Assembly: GCA_018806985.1 (NCBI GenBank)
Contig: JADANN010000433.1
Location: forward strand, 62,001 to 126,000
DNA: 64,000 nucleotides
Reading direction: 5' to 3'
Origin: Angiostrongylus vasorum
Taxonomy: Eukaryota; Nematoda; Chromadorea; Rhabditida; Metastrongylidae
The notes below the pieces were generated by a model. The model saw nothing but the letters and a program-made list of their open reading frames with translations, ran no database searches and was not told the DNA's origin. Positions 22,031-33,800 of the stretch are shown one piece after another (the stretch's first letter is position 1; the number at the start of each line of letters is the position of its first letter). The translations under genes and the position numbers were made by a program.

Positions 22031-24335
22031 TTTATAGTTTATCCTCTTATCTCCTTATAAGAATGCAATTGACGTAAGATGTAATAGCCGATGATGATCG
22101 AAATCACACTGCCAACTAGTGTCTGTGTCGAATGAGACCAGAATATTTTAGGAGGTGCATTCCACATTGTAACATCAGTAGTGCATAAAAGATGCTGATG
22201 ATGAGAAAAACAAGTTCTACCCAAACACAACGAATATCTACCGAGTAGTGGCAGTCCTACAGCATTTGAAAAATACTACAAAAGACTTTCGAGGATGCTT
22301 GAGTACGACAATATATCAAGAAAGAAAAAGAATGGAAAGTAATTCCTGATCGCCCGTACCATGAAGTGCTAGCATATCCTATACTTATTCTTGCGAGAGT
22401 AGCCAGTGGGTACGGGCAACTTAGGAATTCTAAGGAGCACAGTATTTGCCCTTTTGAATGTTCATGAAAAAATCTCACCATCGAATATGTGGTCTTCCAT
22501 CTGTGCGCATAGCATCCCATGTGAACTAGTTGCTAACGGTATTTGTCTACTGATTGCTGCTAAAACGCTTCATGTATGCAGCCTAGCTGTTTCCAAATAC
22601 ATTCATGTACACGGCAAAATGTTTTCTTCCCAATGGAAATTCTTCTTGATCCCTTTAGAAAAAATTGCAGCAGTACTTATCCTACACGGAATATGTTTTT
22701 AGTTCGCACGTGTTATCTAACCGCCTATGAACCACCTAAGGTTCATCCTTTCAATATTTGTTTATCGTATTCTGTATTTGTCTACCACTATTATTAATAA
22801 GGTGTAGCCTTATTTGCTTTCGCTTGAGGTAGATGCTCTGAAGACAAGCAATGCACAAAGACCCACATGCTGCTGGCGAGCAACTGTCAAGGGTTATTAG
22901 CCCTTCGTTGCAAAACTTTTCGCTCTAACAAAACAGTTCAATCTTCAGTATTGTTCTTCGAATTCTGACGTCGTGGCTTAACCAGACAACCATATTTTTT
23001 TAAATCTATGGCATCATGTCGACGATATAACTCAACCTACCCAGTTTTCTCGACAACACAGCGAACCTCCAAGGCTAACATCTGTGAATTATTCCAGATC
23101 TCAGTTAGCCAACGTCGCAACACGGAAGAGCTAATCGCAAACCAATGCTGCCTCACAGAATGGTCTCATCTTTCTGCCAAACAATTCAACCCTTTGATGT
23201 CGGAACGGCAATAGGTGGCAGTCCACCAAGAGAATCGAGCATTATGGTTGTAACTCAGGAACGATGTTTCAACTAATTATTCTGAGCACTATCTAATTAT
23301 TCAGTTCGTGTCATAACCAACAATTAATTCCTACAGCAACATTTCCAATCATTGATTGTCGGCAAAAGTTGACGATTCGGATTCACTCTCTCATTTCTGT
23401 GATACGCGCGATACTTCATAACATCACCTTTTCGATAGAGCATTTGATAATGCCCAGGTCTTCTGTGCATGTGCCGAAGCAGAAAAGCTTAGATCGGCTA
23501 ACGCTAGCAAAGATCCGATTGTTTTTGTCCTATTCAAGACATCGCCATACTCCTTTAAGCTCTCCATCTGTTCCTTTTTGCTCAGCGTTGAAGTTAAATC
23601 TTGCCGAAGGAAAACGGCTCAGTTTGAGAAGTGTGCGTACCACATAAGTGGTTAGGTAAAGTCTAAAGATTATTTCCGTTTGAACACAAGAAATTCATCG
23701 ATAACACCAAATGTAAATACGAAATTGCAGCGAATAACAGCATGGAAGTGCAGTGATTAGGGTGAAAAGTTATCGTTTCAATTTTACAGCTGTTCATTGA
23801 GAGAACCAACAACCTTCCTCTTTCTATTTGAGGAAGACCATGCATTGTCATAACTTTTTTCATTAGATGATACATTGCTCTCTATATTTACAGCTTCATC
23901 TAATTGCTCTTTATATTACATCTCTCCATCCTCCTTTTTTTTCGTCCTTTGTTTCTTTTACATCTACGATGTATTCCATAACCCTATCTATTCCTTTGAA
24001 TCTTCATGACCTCTCATCGACTTTTTTGTGCTGGAGGGTTTGAATAGAATTGTTTTTTTGTCCAGTTACTGTGAAAGTGATCAATTCTGATTTCTGAAAT
24101 TTTCTTACTTCGCTTTTTCTGGAAGATAATTTCATGGCTTATAAATTGTTGTATCACAACTAGGGAAAGATTTTGTCCTACATTTACGAATTAGTATTTC
24201 GTTTTTATCCAAAACTATTCTGGGTAGAAGAAATTGGAGTGAAGGGTGAAAAAAAACAAACCTCTCAAGGAAGCTACTGGCGAACTGAAAACCACGTAAA
24301 CCCACGCTTACCTTTCCTATTCAACGGTCTTCCTA
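22031..24335. other. Unassigned sequence
   Basis: Several open frames of 60-98 codons on both strands (for example 22406-22702 plus, 23369-23647 plus) have no recognisable domain. A minus-strand 63-codon frame at 22230-22039 carries a possible membrane helix (LVGSVISIIIGYYIL) but no supporting splice context. Nothing can be called. Confidence 0.25.
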
Positions 24336-24880
24336 GCGCTCTCTTATGCTGCAGTGATGTGGGCTGATACTTCAGTCACGTCAACAATACTGTGCACTGC
24401 TCAAAGAGCACTTGAACGATGTGATCTGAAGTACGATCGGCACACACAGTACCTAGCCAAAATGCTAAGCTTCGATCTTCGATCTATTCTAATCTATCTT
24501 ATCCTCGAGCCGCAAAGGACACACATCGATTGCGAACACAGATAGATGAGCCCGGTCATACAAAGGGAAAAGAAGACGATAGGTGGACGAAACTGAATGT
24601 AACTATAAATGTAGAATGGGCTCCACCGGGATGTAGGGGTCCCCAAGGACAATCAGCTACACGTTAGGCAGACGTGATAGGAACTAAAGTCAACCAGCTG
24701 TACTCGAAGCTACAGTTGTTTTACAGATCACGAAATGCGACTGGTTCCCGATTGCCATACTAGAACCTAACCACCATCACGTACAATAATTGCGATGCAA
24801 GGAAACGAATGTAAGATGTGCTGAAGTCCGCACTAGTCGTAAACAATGGCCGTGCAAGTATCCAAGTAAGTAAGAAAGTT
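24336..24880 (+). mobile_element. RTE LINE 3' end (5'-truncated, degenerate)
   Basis: The plus strand gives the C-terminal region of an RTE polyprotein: ALLCCSDVGADTSVTS..., TAQRALERCDLKYDRHTQYL with broken downstream RWTKLNVT and EWAPPGCRGPQGQ (the RTE 'EWIPRD..RPRGRPPTRW' region). Then comes the 3' sequence AAACGAATGTAAGATGTGCT and the terminus CAAGTATCCAAGTAAGTAAG. The CTAAG/TAAG terminal repeats match the SINE-C ends, linking the two. Confidence 0.7.
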
Positions 24881-25023
24881 GTTTTCTTTGCAACGAATAG
24901 GTATGAGCGACGACGAGAAGGCTTCATGTAAAAAAAAACAACAACTTGGTTGGTCGAACATGAGCACTGGCTTAAAGATTGTCATTTGCCAATGTATGGT
25001 TTTACCTTACCTATCTTTGCGGA

Positions 25024-25320
25024 AAGGGCGCTTGTAGCCCAGTGGTCACAGGAGAGTACAGCTGCAACACAGTCGTGGAATCGATCCCAGCACACATGGC
25101 CCACCAAACCTTCCATCCCTCCGGGGTCGGCAAATTGGTATCAGACTTGTCTGGGAGGATAGCAGCACTGGTTCAATACATCGGTAGGGGAACCGCGAGT
25201 CATTGTAAAGACCAGATATGTTCAATTACCTCCAACGATGCTTGTTGAAGTCGAATGCATGACGCATTGCTCAGGGATTGATCAACGCCGAGAGCTTCGT
25301 CCTTTATTATCCCTTTATCT
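25024..25320 (+). mobile_element. SINE-B copy, near full length
   Basis: Head GCGCTTGTAGCCCAGTGGTC and GGAATCGATCCCAGCAC. Body CCATCCCTCCGGGGTCGGCA, AATTGGTATCAGACTTGTCT and CGCGAGTCATTGTAAAGACC. 3' end GATTGATCAACGCCGAGAGC, TTCGTCCTTTAT. Confidence 0.8.
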
Positions 25321-26013
25321 TTACGGAGAAGTTGAGTCCACTTTTTTCCACTTGTTGTGAGAGAGACAAATTATGCGGCGTAACACGGAATATTTGGAGA
25401 GAAAGCAGACAAAAAATGAGTAAGCCTAACGAAACAATGCTGAAAAAAGCATAAAACACTACATGTGTAAAGCTGTTTAGCAACGATGCAGAATTATTTC
25501 TGAAGAATCACTTGTGTTGAGTCGAATCTCAAACCAGAAAATGAGAAACTGAGGTGGTGAAATTCAACAGACATCTTATGGTCTCGTTCGGAGTATGTGA
25601 TGACAGAATAAGGTGGATTTGAAGGAACTCCCATCGAGGGCATTACTTAGTTAATTTAAGCTTAAAGAGAACAGTTGTGAAGCAACAAGAAGCTGGTTGT
25701 CATTGTCACATTTTGTTGAGAAGACAGAAAATGGAAACGTTCCTGAACAGCGTTTGACGTCTTTAGACGTATAGAAGTTGCAATATACCTGCACATAAAA
25801 GGATATCTGTGGAAGTAATATGCGTTACGAATAACGAGTGATCAACAGAAACGTGCGAAAAAATCAGCGATAGTGGTGATGCTGTTTTTTCCACGCCTTG
25901 CGTTTGCTTTGCGAAAATTTGGAAAACACCAGAAATGTGCACAAAAATCGTTAGGATTTGTAACGACTATCGTGTTTCTGACTATTTCGATGCATTTTAA
26001 GTGTTCATTCACG
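25321..26013. other. Unassigned sequence
   Basis: No gene or known repeat recognised. Confidence 0.3.
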
Positions 26014-26295
26014 GTAGTGAACTACAGGGAATCATTCCATGGACCATCTAATAATATTCGTGTTCCTTACGATCTCTAAATCTGTAACGTTTACTTCACA
26101 GTAGTCGGTTATCGTAAATCGTCCCCAAGAACGACCTAGTGTTTGTGCTCCTGACGATCTCTAGCCCTCTACATCTTCTCCACTACAGTAGTGAATTGCC
26201 CGAAATGATTCTAAAAAGCGATGTAGTAATATTCACGCTTTCGGTGGTCTCAAGGCTACAGCTACTTCTCTTCCGCAATAATGAGTTGTCGGTAG
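26014..26295 (+). repeat. Diverged tandem repeat, about three units of 86-95 bp
   Basis: Successive units begin GTAGTGAACTACAGGG, AGTAGTCGGTTATCG and AGTAGTGAATTGCCC. Each contains an 'ATATTCGTGTTCC / GTGTTTGTGCTCC / ATATTCACGCTTT' segment followed by a '(ACGATCTC / TGGTCTC)...CTAC...TTC' segment. A fourth start (TGTCGGTAGTGAAATTCC) follows at about 26286. Confidence 0.5.
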
Positions 26296-27285
26296 TGAAA
26301 TTCCATGCCCTGCCATGAAAAAAAGAATGGATGATTAATAAGAGTTAAGGCATTGAGAATTCGACAGGATCTTCAGCTTAACTCGGTCTGTGAAGAATTG
26401 CACATGAACCTCCGGTTAGAGTAATGGCGAGTTAAAAGTCCAGCTGAGGTTCCGGCTTTTGATCATATCTCAGCATCCTACTGGTTACCAGAAGTCTTAT
26501 CAAAGAGGTTTTTTGGTGAATTTGTGTATCTGGAGGTGTTAAGGCAACCGTTACCTCTTTTTACACAATGGTCTAGTATTAAATAAGAATTCATTATGTT
26601 TTTTATAGACTTTTGCGGAGAGTGTGCTAACATACTGGGGGAAACGGTTGAAAAACCAACTATTCGTTCGTTTTCTGTATGAAATGAAAAGTCCGCGAGG
26701 GAAAAAAAAACGAACACTGAAACTCAGAATCCGTTCAATTTGTCTCACTGACGTAACAACACTTTTTTTCTTCCTCATCGTGTATCTTAAGCATTCACTT
26801 TACACATGACTTTGTTTGAACTGCTCCATTCAAATTGAAGGATCTTGTGCTATTTTTATGTAAAAGTTGCTTATTCATGTGGTCTGTCATCTTGCTAGTT
26901 TAGTTTTCTTTTATGAAATATTAACAGCATCGGATTTCGAAATTCGTGACGCATAAAGATCTCAGTTATGCGGAATATTATTACTTCCTTTGGACTCTAT
27001 CACTACTATCGATACAAAGAATTTCATCTTTCGTGACTTTCCACTCAGTTCCTATTTCTTTAGAAATGGGACTATGCGCAATCCTATAATAACCATGCAA
27101 TAGTCCTTAGGGACAGAGGCGATATGCTCCTTATACGTGTAAATTCAAGAGAATAATTTTTGAATACAGACAAACATTAACAAGTAGATTCTTCGGAGTT
27201 GACTGATCCCGCTGGAGATCCATTTAACTTCACTAAGCTTCCTAGAAGTGACTGAATGCATATGTAGCGTAAACAATGACAATAG
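26296..27285. other. Unassigned sequence
   Basis: Overlapping open frames on both strands at 26478-26809 are low-complexity and unrecognised. Confidence 0.3.
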
Positions 27286-27350
27286 GTCATTGCCGATGTA
27301 TTAAGTCAATGCTTCCCAGACAACTCTCTGGTACCAATTTTTTGTACACC
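27286..27350 (-). mobile_element. SINE-B fragment
   Basis: Only the central block survives: GCCGATGTATTAAGTCAATG, CCCAGACAACTCTCTGGTAC, CAATTT. Confidence 0.4.
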
Positions 27351-27630
27351 GGAGCAAAGGAAAGCTTGTTTTATTCAGGACACGTAGTCTGACTAACAAC
27401 CGCATTTGCATTGCAGGCCACGTCTAACCACTAGGCTTTATGGATCTCGTTGTTGAATATATCTGTGAATATGTTTACCTAAATGGTTCACGTTGTTTCA
27501 AACTAACAACCTGCAGTCGCTTGAGCGGGAAGTATGTTTAAGAAGGTTATGGATCGCTTTCAACAAAGAAGTCCCACATCTTTTTCGGGAAAGCCAAGAA
27601 ACTGGTTATGAATATGAGCAATATCTTTTG

Positions 27631-28023
27631 CACATAGCCCCCTAACTTTCTTACGGATTCTTTCCACTTGTCCACTTGTATCATAAACTGTAACGGCAGA
27701 ATAACCGATGATACTTGTAACTACCAACAAGTGACTAACAGATGTCTACGACTTTAAGATGCAGCAGATATTAACGCCATGACTGTTATTGTGAATCATC
27801 ATAGCAAATGCTGTGGTGGTATTTGATGGATTACACATACCCCTAACCTTCTAACGGATTCTTTCCACTTGTATCGTAAACTGTAACGGCAGAATAACCG
27901 ATGATACTTGTAACTACCAACAAGTGACTAACAGGTGTCTACGACTTTCAGATGCAGCAGATATTAACGCTATGACTCTTATTATGAATCATCATAGCAA
28001 ATACTGTGGTGGTATTTGATGGA
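27631..28023 (+). repeat. Recent tandem duplication, two units of about 190-203 bp
   Basis: Unit 1 starts CACATAGCCCCCTAAC at 27631 and unit 2 starts CACATACCCCTAACC at 27834. They share long identical runs such as GTAACGGCAGAATAACCGAT, ACCAACAAGTGACTAACAG, ATGCAGCAGATATTAACGC and CTGTGGTGGTATTTGATGGA. Unit 2 lacks about 8 bp (one of two adjacent CCACTTGT copies in unit 1). No coding sequence. Confidence 0.9.
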
Positions 28024-29599
28024 ATAATCTGATAGATCTTCAGTCCAAAACAACGACGCTCGGTTAGCACACATTATTCAATCCTTAGGACGTTTCCCTG
28101 CAGCATATTTCGTACTCTCTTACTAGATTATGCAAGATCTACAACGAAAATCCCTTGTTCTCTTCGCACATTATCACGTCCTGTTTGTTACGTTTCTTCG
28201 GTCTCTTGCAAGGTTTCTTTTTCTTCTTGTTGGGCTTAATCCAGCTAAAAAGTTGAACGCCGTCCATTCGGTTTTTTTCCCACATTTTTATGGGAACTGG
28301 AAGGCTGTCCATTCGGGTTTCTCCCTCACTTTTTTTTTCCTTTTCCTTAGCTTGCTTTTCTTGTTCTATGCCTCATGGAAACAACATTTAATCGAAGTTC
28401 CTTTCTAAAACCGACTGTTTTTTTGTTTCCATAAAAGATTAGATTTTTCATTGCAATATTGTGACAGTACATTGTATCTCTGTACTCAGCAAACTTCAAT
28501 GACTCGAACTGTGACAAACCGCTATCCACCTTTCGACAGACACTAAAGGCATGATATCATTATTATGTTTGTTTTTTACTACTGTTTTAGCGGGCGAAAT
28601 TAGGGTGGACCGTCAAGGTCAAGGTTTGCCATGAAGCTAATTCTAGTTATGACTAACAGCCAAGTTTGTCATGCTATCTTATACATGAAGTGGATCTTGT
28701 TTTTAGGGGTGGCACTTAACAAATCCACTCGATTTCAAATTTCTCTCTGAGTCAACTCGCAGCATGTAATCTGCATATTCGTGTATAATGTATATTCATG
28801 AATAGGTATATATATCTACGAACTTATACACGAATATTCTGATCTGTGCAAGGAAGCCATATCTGGCATGGGGAACATGAAAACTCATCTCCTGAATCCA
28901 TTTGTTTACCCAGATCTATTTTGGACATATCCATGCGACTTCGACAAACCGACTTGAAATTCATGATTCAAAACATCGCTGGAAGGGAGAGCACGCTTTC
29001 AGAGGATTATCATTAAATAAATAAAACTTTCTTAAAACCACCCTTTCTTTGTCGTTTCTTAAACAGTCGGACTTGCATAACTTGTCTTCAAAAACCACTA
29101 GGAATCGTACGGACCCCAGATTAGTTCTTATTTCATTATAATTTTCCGACTGGACAAGGGTTTCTTTTTCCTGGAGCCATGGTAGTGCTTTCCGAGCTTG
29201 TTACCCACTTGTCAACTAACCATAATGTTGTGGCCAGGATAGGGCGCTGGTTTACTCTTAACTGAGTATTCGGACGGAAATGTCGAATACCGTGGCTGGA
29301 GATCCCTTGCTGGTTGATATTCTCCTGCTGTAACCCTAAGAACGCATCTGTTATAGCCACAACGAGGTGCAATGGTGAGTCGTTGGGCTTATAGAGTGGT
29401 ACTATTGCATTTTTTAGTATTTAACCGTGTCTTCCACTAAACCACTTAAGACCTTTCCCAAGGTCTCTTTCATAGATCAAGGTCTTAGAATATGGAGGCT
29501 GATCTAATACATCCTTTCACTTTTATTCCAGATTTATCCAATGATAAATCTGAAGATAAAAATTCTTTACTAAATTTCGACTAATAAGTCTGATAAAAA
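28024..29599. other. Unassigned sequence (apart from the small inverted repeat)
   Basis: The open frame 28130-28408 (plus) is T-rich, hydrophobic and unrecognised. No splice-supported exon found. Confidence 0.3.
28775..28837. repeat. Small AT-rich inverted repeat
   Basis: ATATTCGTGTATA (about 28775-28787) and TATACACGAATAT (about 28825-28837) are perfect inverted 13-mers separated by 37 bp that themselves contain TATATATA. It could be a tiny MITE or a cruciform-prone site. Confidence 0.55.
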
Positions 29600-29885
29600 G
29601 TAAAAGAGCTTTAGGCGTTCATCAATCCTTGAGAGATACTCCATGCATTAAATTTCATGAAGCATCGTTAGAAGCGATTTAATGCATATCTCGCCTGTAT
29701 AGTGACTCGCGGTACCCTACCGATGTATCGAACCAGTGATACTATCCTCCCAGACAAGTGTGCTACCAATTTGCCAACCCCGCTGGAAAGTAAAAGCCTA
29801 CCTGAGGACCGTGGGACACAGGGGTCGGTTCCATGTGTACTGCAGGGCGCCATTGACCACGGCGATACACGCGCTCCATAGTAAG
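29600..29885 (-). mobile_element. SINE-B copy
   Basis: Reverse-oriented: GGCGTTCATCAATCCTTGAG, GTGACTCGCGGTACCCTACC, GATGTATCGAACCAGTG, CTATCCTCCCAGACAAGTGT, and the head reversed in GGTCGGTTCCATGTGTACTG and GACCACGGCGATACACGCGC. Confidence 0.75.
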
Positions 29886-30252
29886 TCCCATGCTTAAGAA
29901 AATGGAGAAACCAAGCACTATTCATTCAATGGGTGTTTTTACAGTTTCTTTGCTTTGTCTTCTATAGCTCGCTAGAATTACTTGAGTAATGAGGTCAAGT
30001 TACTAACTTCCTTTTGAGTCCTGTATGTTGTCTTAAGGGTTTGTGGAAATTTATGAATTTCTACTCAAGGGTTTCACTCTGAGCCGTTGGCGTCTCAAGG
30101 TTCGCTTTTTTGAACCAAAATAATAATGCCACAACATTGTAGTGGAATATGATTTTATAACACTAGGACCTAAATCCGTCAGGACTTACTGAGTGCTCTT
30201 TCTAAACATGTTCATGCTATCTTGTATGCATATTTTTATTCTAATATTTCTT

Positions 30253-30608
30253 CAGAGGTGGCAAGATGTGCAGTGGTAGTGATGTCGAACATCACGAGCC
30301 AGGGTGCTGGTTCAATCTCGCTCCGGGCTTACCAAGCCTGCCATTTCTCCGAGGGCAGAAAAATTGGTAATAGACTTGTCCAGAGATGGCTCGCCCTCTG
30401 CAATTCGAGTGGGAACGCTCCATCCCGGTCACCTCAAGACTCCAAGGAGAATCAAGTCGATCAACATTCAATGACACACATGATGAAAGGAAAATCCTCA
30501 AGCTTCAACCGATGCCACATGTAAAAAGTTGGGAAGCCTTCATGGATTATGAAGACGGGGAAACGAATCGAGTTCCAGAAGTGCTGGGATCTCTACAGTA
30601 GTCGTGAA
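30253..30608 (+). mobile_element. SINE-D copy, near full length
   Basis: tRNA-like head AGATGTGCAGTGGTAGTGAT with B box GGTTCAATCTC. The body has GGCAGAAAAATTGGTAATAG and ACTTGTCCAGAGATGGC. 3' end GACGGGGAAACGAATCGAG, AGAAGTGCTGGGATCTCTAC, AGTAGTCG. It sits about 250 bp upstream of HAP-1. Confidence 0.65.
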
Positions 30609-30850
30609 AGACGGAGTGTATAAAAGTTTTTTTCTTGTAAAAAAATATTCCTTCACATCACCTTTCAAATTTGTGGGAATGTAGCATCATCAAAACAAAT
30701 TTTTGATAATCGGTATTTATCTCTGGCTCATCCTTTCATCTCATTAATTCTACACATCACATTACATTACGATTTTCTAACCTTATCTGCTCGTTGTTTT
30801 TTTTTCTCTAGCTTGCTTCTCCATCATTTCGTTTAAAATATCACTTTCTG

Positions 30851-30856
30851 TTACAG
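30851..30856 (+). promoter_or_regulatory. Candidate spliced-leader trans-splice acceptor of HAP-1
   Basis: TTACAG stands one base before the ATG at 30858, after a pyrimidine-rich stretch. Many nematode mRNAs receive a spliced leader at such a site. The paralogue has TTTCTTTCAG one base before its ATG, which supports the reading. Confidence 0.6.
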
Positions 30857-30857
30857 C

Positions 30858-33800
30858 ATGATAGCCGGCCTACCTACTTCGGTGCTGATACAAGTAGTAT
30901 CCTTAATCGGACAGCTACCACACAGCTTAGCAGACCGTAATCTGGTGTTCGTACAGGCGATATGGAGACATGGTGATCGTGCACCGCTTTCGTTGCCGTA
31001 TCCCAATGATCCTTATAATGAAACGGCATGGCAACGAGGATGGGCGCAACTTACGAATGTGGGATACCTTTCTCTCATTATTTCGTTCTAAAACGTTCAT
31101 CTAAGTCTTGGATTTTTTCAAAATAGTCTCAAAACCTTAGGTAATGTACTGATAGCTTGCATAATTGCGTAAGTGGTATGATTTTTTCATGAAAACAACA
31201 AAGCTTGGAATTCCTACATGCTTTTGCTGGACCGATAAAGTCATCTAGTTGTCTAGATAGCTAGCAATATTACGCCCTTACAATTATTCAATTACGGTTT
31301 GATGAAGTACTCAAAAATACACAAGAAGAGTTTAGTTAACCAGACTACATTGACAACCGCTCACCTGTTATCGGCTGGAATTCAACATGACTGTTGAAAC
31401 ATTTATAAATTCGACGAGTTTCAGATAGGTATGGAACAAATGTACGAGCTCGGCACCTATTTTCGAATGAGATACGGTTTCTTCATCTCGTCTCACTTCG
31501 TTCCAAGCGAGGTGTTGTCCTAAGTAACCATTTACTGTAAATAAATTAAAAAATTAAAAACAAATTGGCTATTGTGGTGAATACGCCGTTTGGCTGTTTT
31601 TTGGTGAAAAGCTTGGAGGGAGATTTTTAAAAAATTGGGATTGAAACGAGCTTAGACTCTTTTGATGCACTGCGTTCAAAAGTTAAGCGCTGAAAAAGCT
31701 TTAGTTTTAAAACGAACTGAATTTCGAGATTACTACTAATTGTTTTCTTCCTTGTAACGATGACCTGCCTTGGATTTTCACGTTCTAAACATCGGTTTCT
31801 GGTGAACTGCTTTTGCTTCAGGTGCTTTACTCAGTAAAAACAGAAAAATTTTATGCAAGTGAATCTTCAAGTTTCTTGTGAGCTACCTTCTTTGAGATGC
31901 TGAAAAGTGAACAGTGTTTTGTATATGAATGAAGCATAGAACTTGTCTTGCACTTTGATAAGGATGTAGTTGATTTATAGGTGTACATTCGTTCATCAGA
32001 TTCGGATCGCGCGCTCACCTCAGCACAGGCATTCCTAGCTGGATTCTATCCAGCGAGCGGCAGCTTTGAATGGCAGGAAGGAAATCATTGGCAACCTATA
32101 TCGGTTCATGCCACGTCACCTGGAGAACCGGATCTGGTAAGTAGTAACAATAACTGCGGTAATCAATCGAAGGATTCATGTAGCAGACTGCGAAGAGAAA
32201 TCCTTCATTTGCATATATATCTCCTCACTCGATCATGCTTCGTGGAATTTGCTCAGCATTCCTGCTCATTTTGCTCCACAATAGAATGATCTGTGATCAT
32301 GTACCACCTATTTTCGTATCTGTTCATCTAGTAAATATTGTTGCACGAGTAACTAGAGCAAACGCCAGTGAAACCGGCAACCGACCTGGCCGCGCATTAG
32401 AGCTGCTCGTCATTTGGTTTGGTATGCACTATCAATACCACACCTCTCATCCTAAACACTGAAATTTTATTTTTTTTATGGAAAATGCTATCACATTTCT
32501 GGCTCTGCAGTGGCATAACCGCTTGACGTTACAATTTCAACTTTACCCTGAGCAACGCTTTCAGTCACGATGAACTAGTGAACTGTTGACAGGAGAAAAC
32601 ATGTTACAATATGATAATTAAATAATGTACACGGATTAATCGGCAAAGTTTTCTTTTAAGAAACAGATTTTAAACACTATCCAGCCATAGTACTTATCTT
32701 TGTACCATTTTAAATTTATTTTATACAGACATAAGTTTCCAACATTGGAGGATTTCTAACCTTCATATCATGGTAAACAGCAATCGAAAAACTCTATGAC
32801 ATCGGGCGCTCACAATTAAATTCTGGCCCATCGAAGTGACAAGGAAGATTTTCTGGGCACCGTACTGCTTACGCAAGAAAAGACTATCTCTCAGCAGTGT
32901 TTCTTCTTTCAGATTAAGCTCGAGTTCTGTGTTAAATTGAAAAACCGCTTAAAAGAAAAACCATTCTAATTCGTGTGTCAAGCAAGACATACGGTTGATG
33001 TTCATTTTCAATTTCGAGAAACACTCTAGCAGTTACAGAAATTATAGCAAATTCTACTACACTAAAGGAGAAAGATACGGCTCATGAAGTATTACTCTGT
33101 TACTGCTATCAGCAATCACTCGTCGATGAGAATAATCTATGGAGCAGAAATCTACATAAAACTCGGTTAAGCTGAAGCCACACTCAGAATCACAATGTTA
33201 ACTTTTTACTTACTACATATTATAGTTTTTCATGCCAGGGTATTACGTGTGAAACAAGTGCCATATATTTGTAAAACTCCGGACCGCAGGTGTGTGCGGT
33301 AAGGAACGAATGCACTATTACACTTTCCGGAGGCTAACGAGTTCAACACCACACCATGCGGCTCCTTCGTTTCGCCTGTCTCTCAGCTACTTTTATATTG
33401 ATCAGTGCCATGCCATGGATTCGATAGAACTAGCTGAGAGACAGGCGAGACGAAGGACCCAATGGTGTGATGGTGAACGCGTTACTTGCCGGAAAGGGTG
33501 CGTTCGTTCCCCACCGCAAACACCTGCGGTCCGGAGTTTTGCAAATATCTCAGCAATGTTGTGGTTGTATCACACATAATACCCGGCCGTGAAGAATTGT
33601 AATAGGCAGTAAACAAGAAGTTAACACTGTGATTTCAACTACAGCCTTGTGGTTGTATTTCACATAGTACCGTGCCATGAAAAAAAAAGAGTAGGCAGCA
33701 AATAAAAGTAAAGTGTGCGCAGTCCAGATATACACGAATTCAGACCGCTCTTCATTGAACATTCTGCAGTAATTTATTTTTAATTCTAATTTGTTATTGC

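Noticed and set aside
33292..33579. 95-codon plus-strand frame and similar ones at 39143, 52265, 61680 and 61957
   Set aside because: All lie within MITE-A palindromes and recur with each copy.
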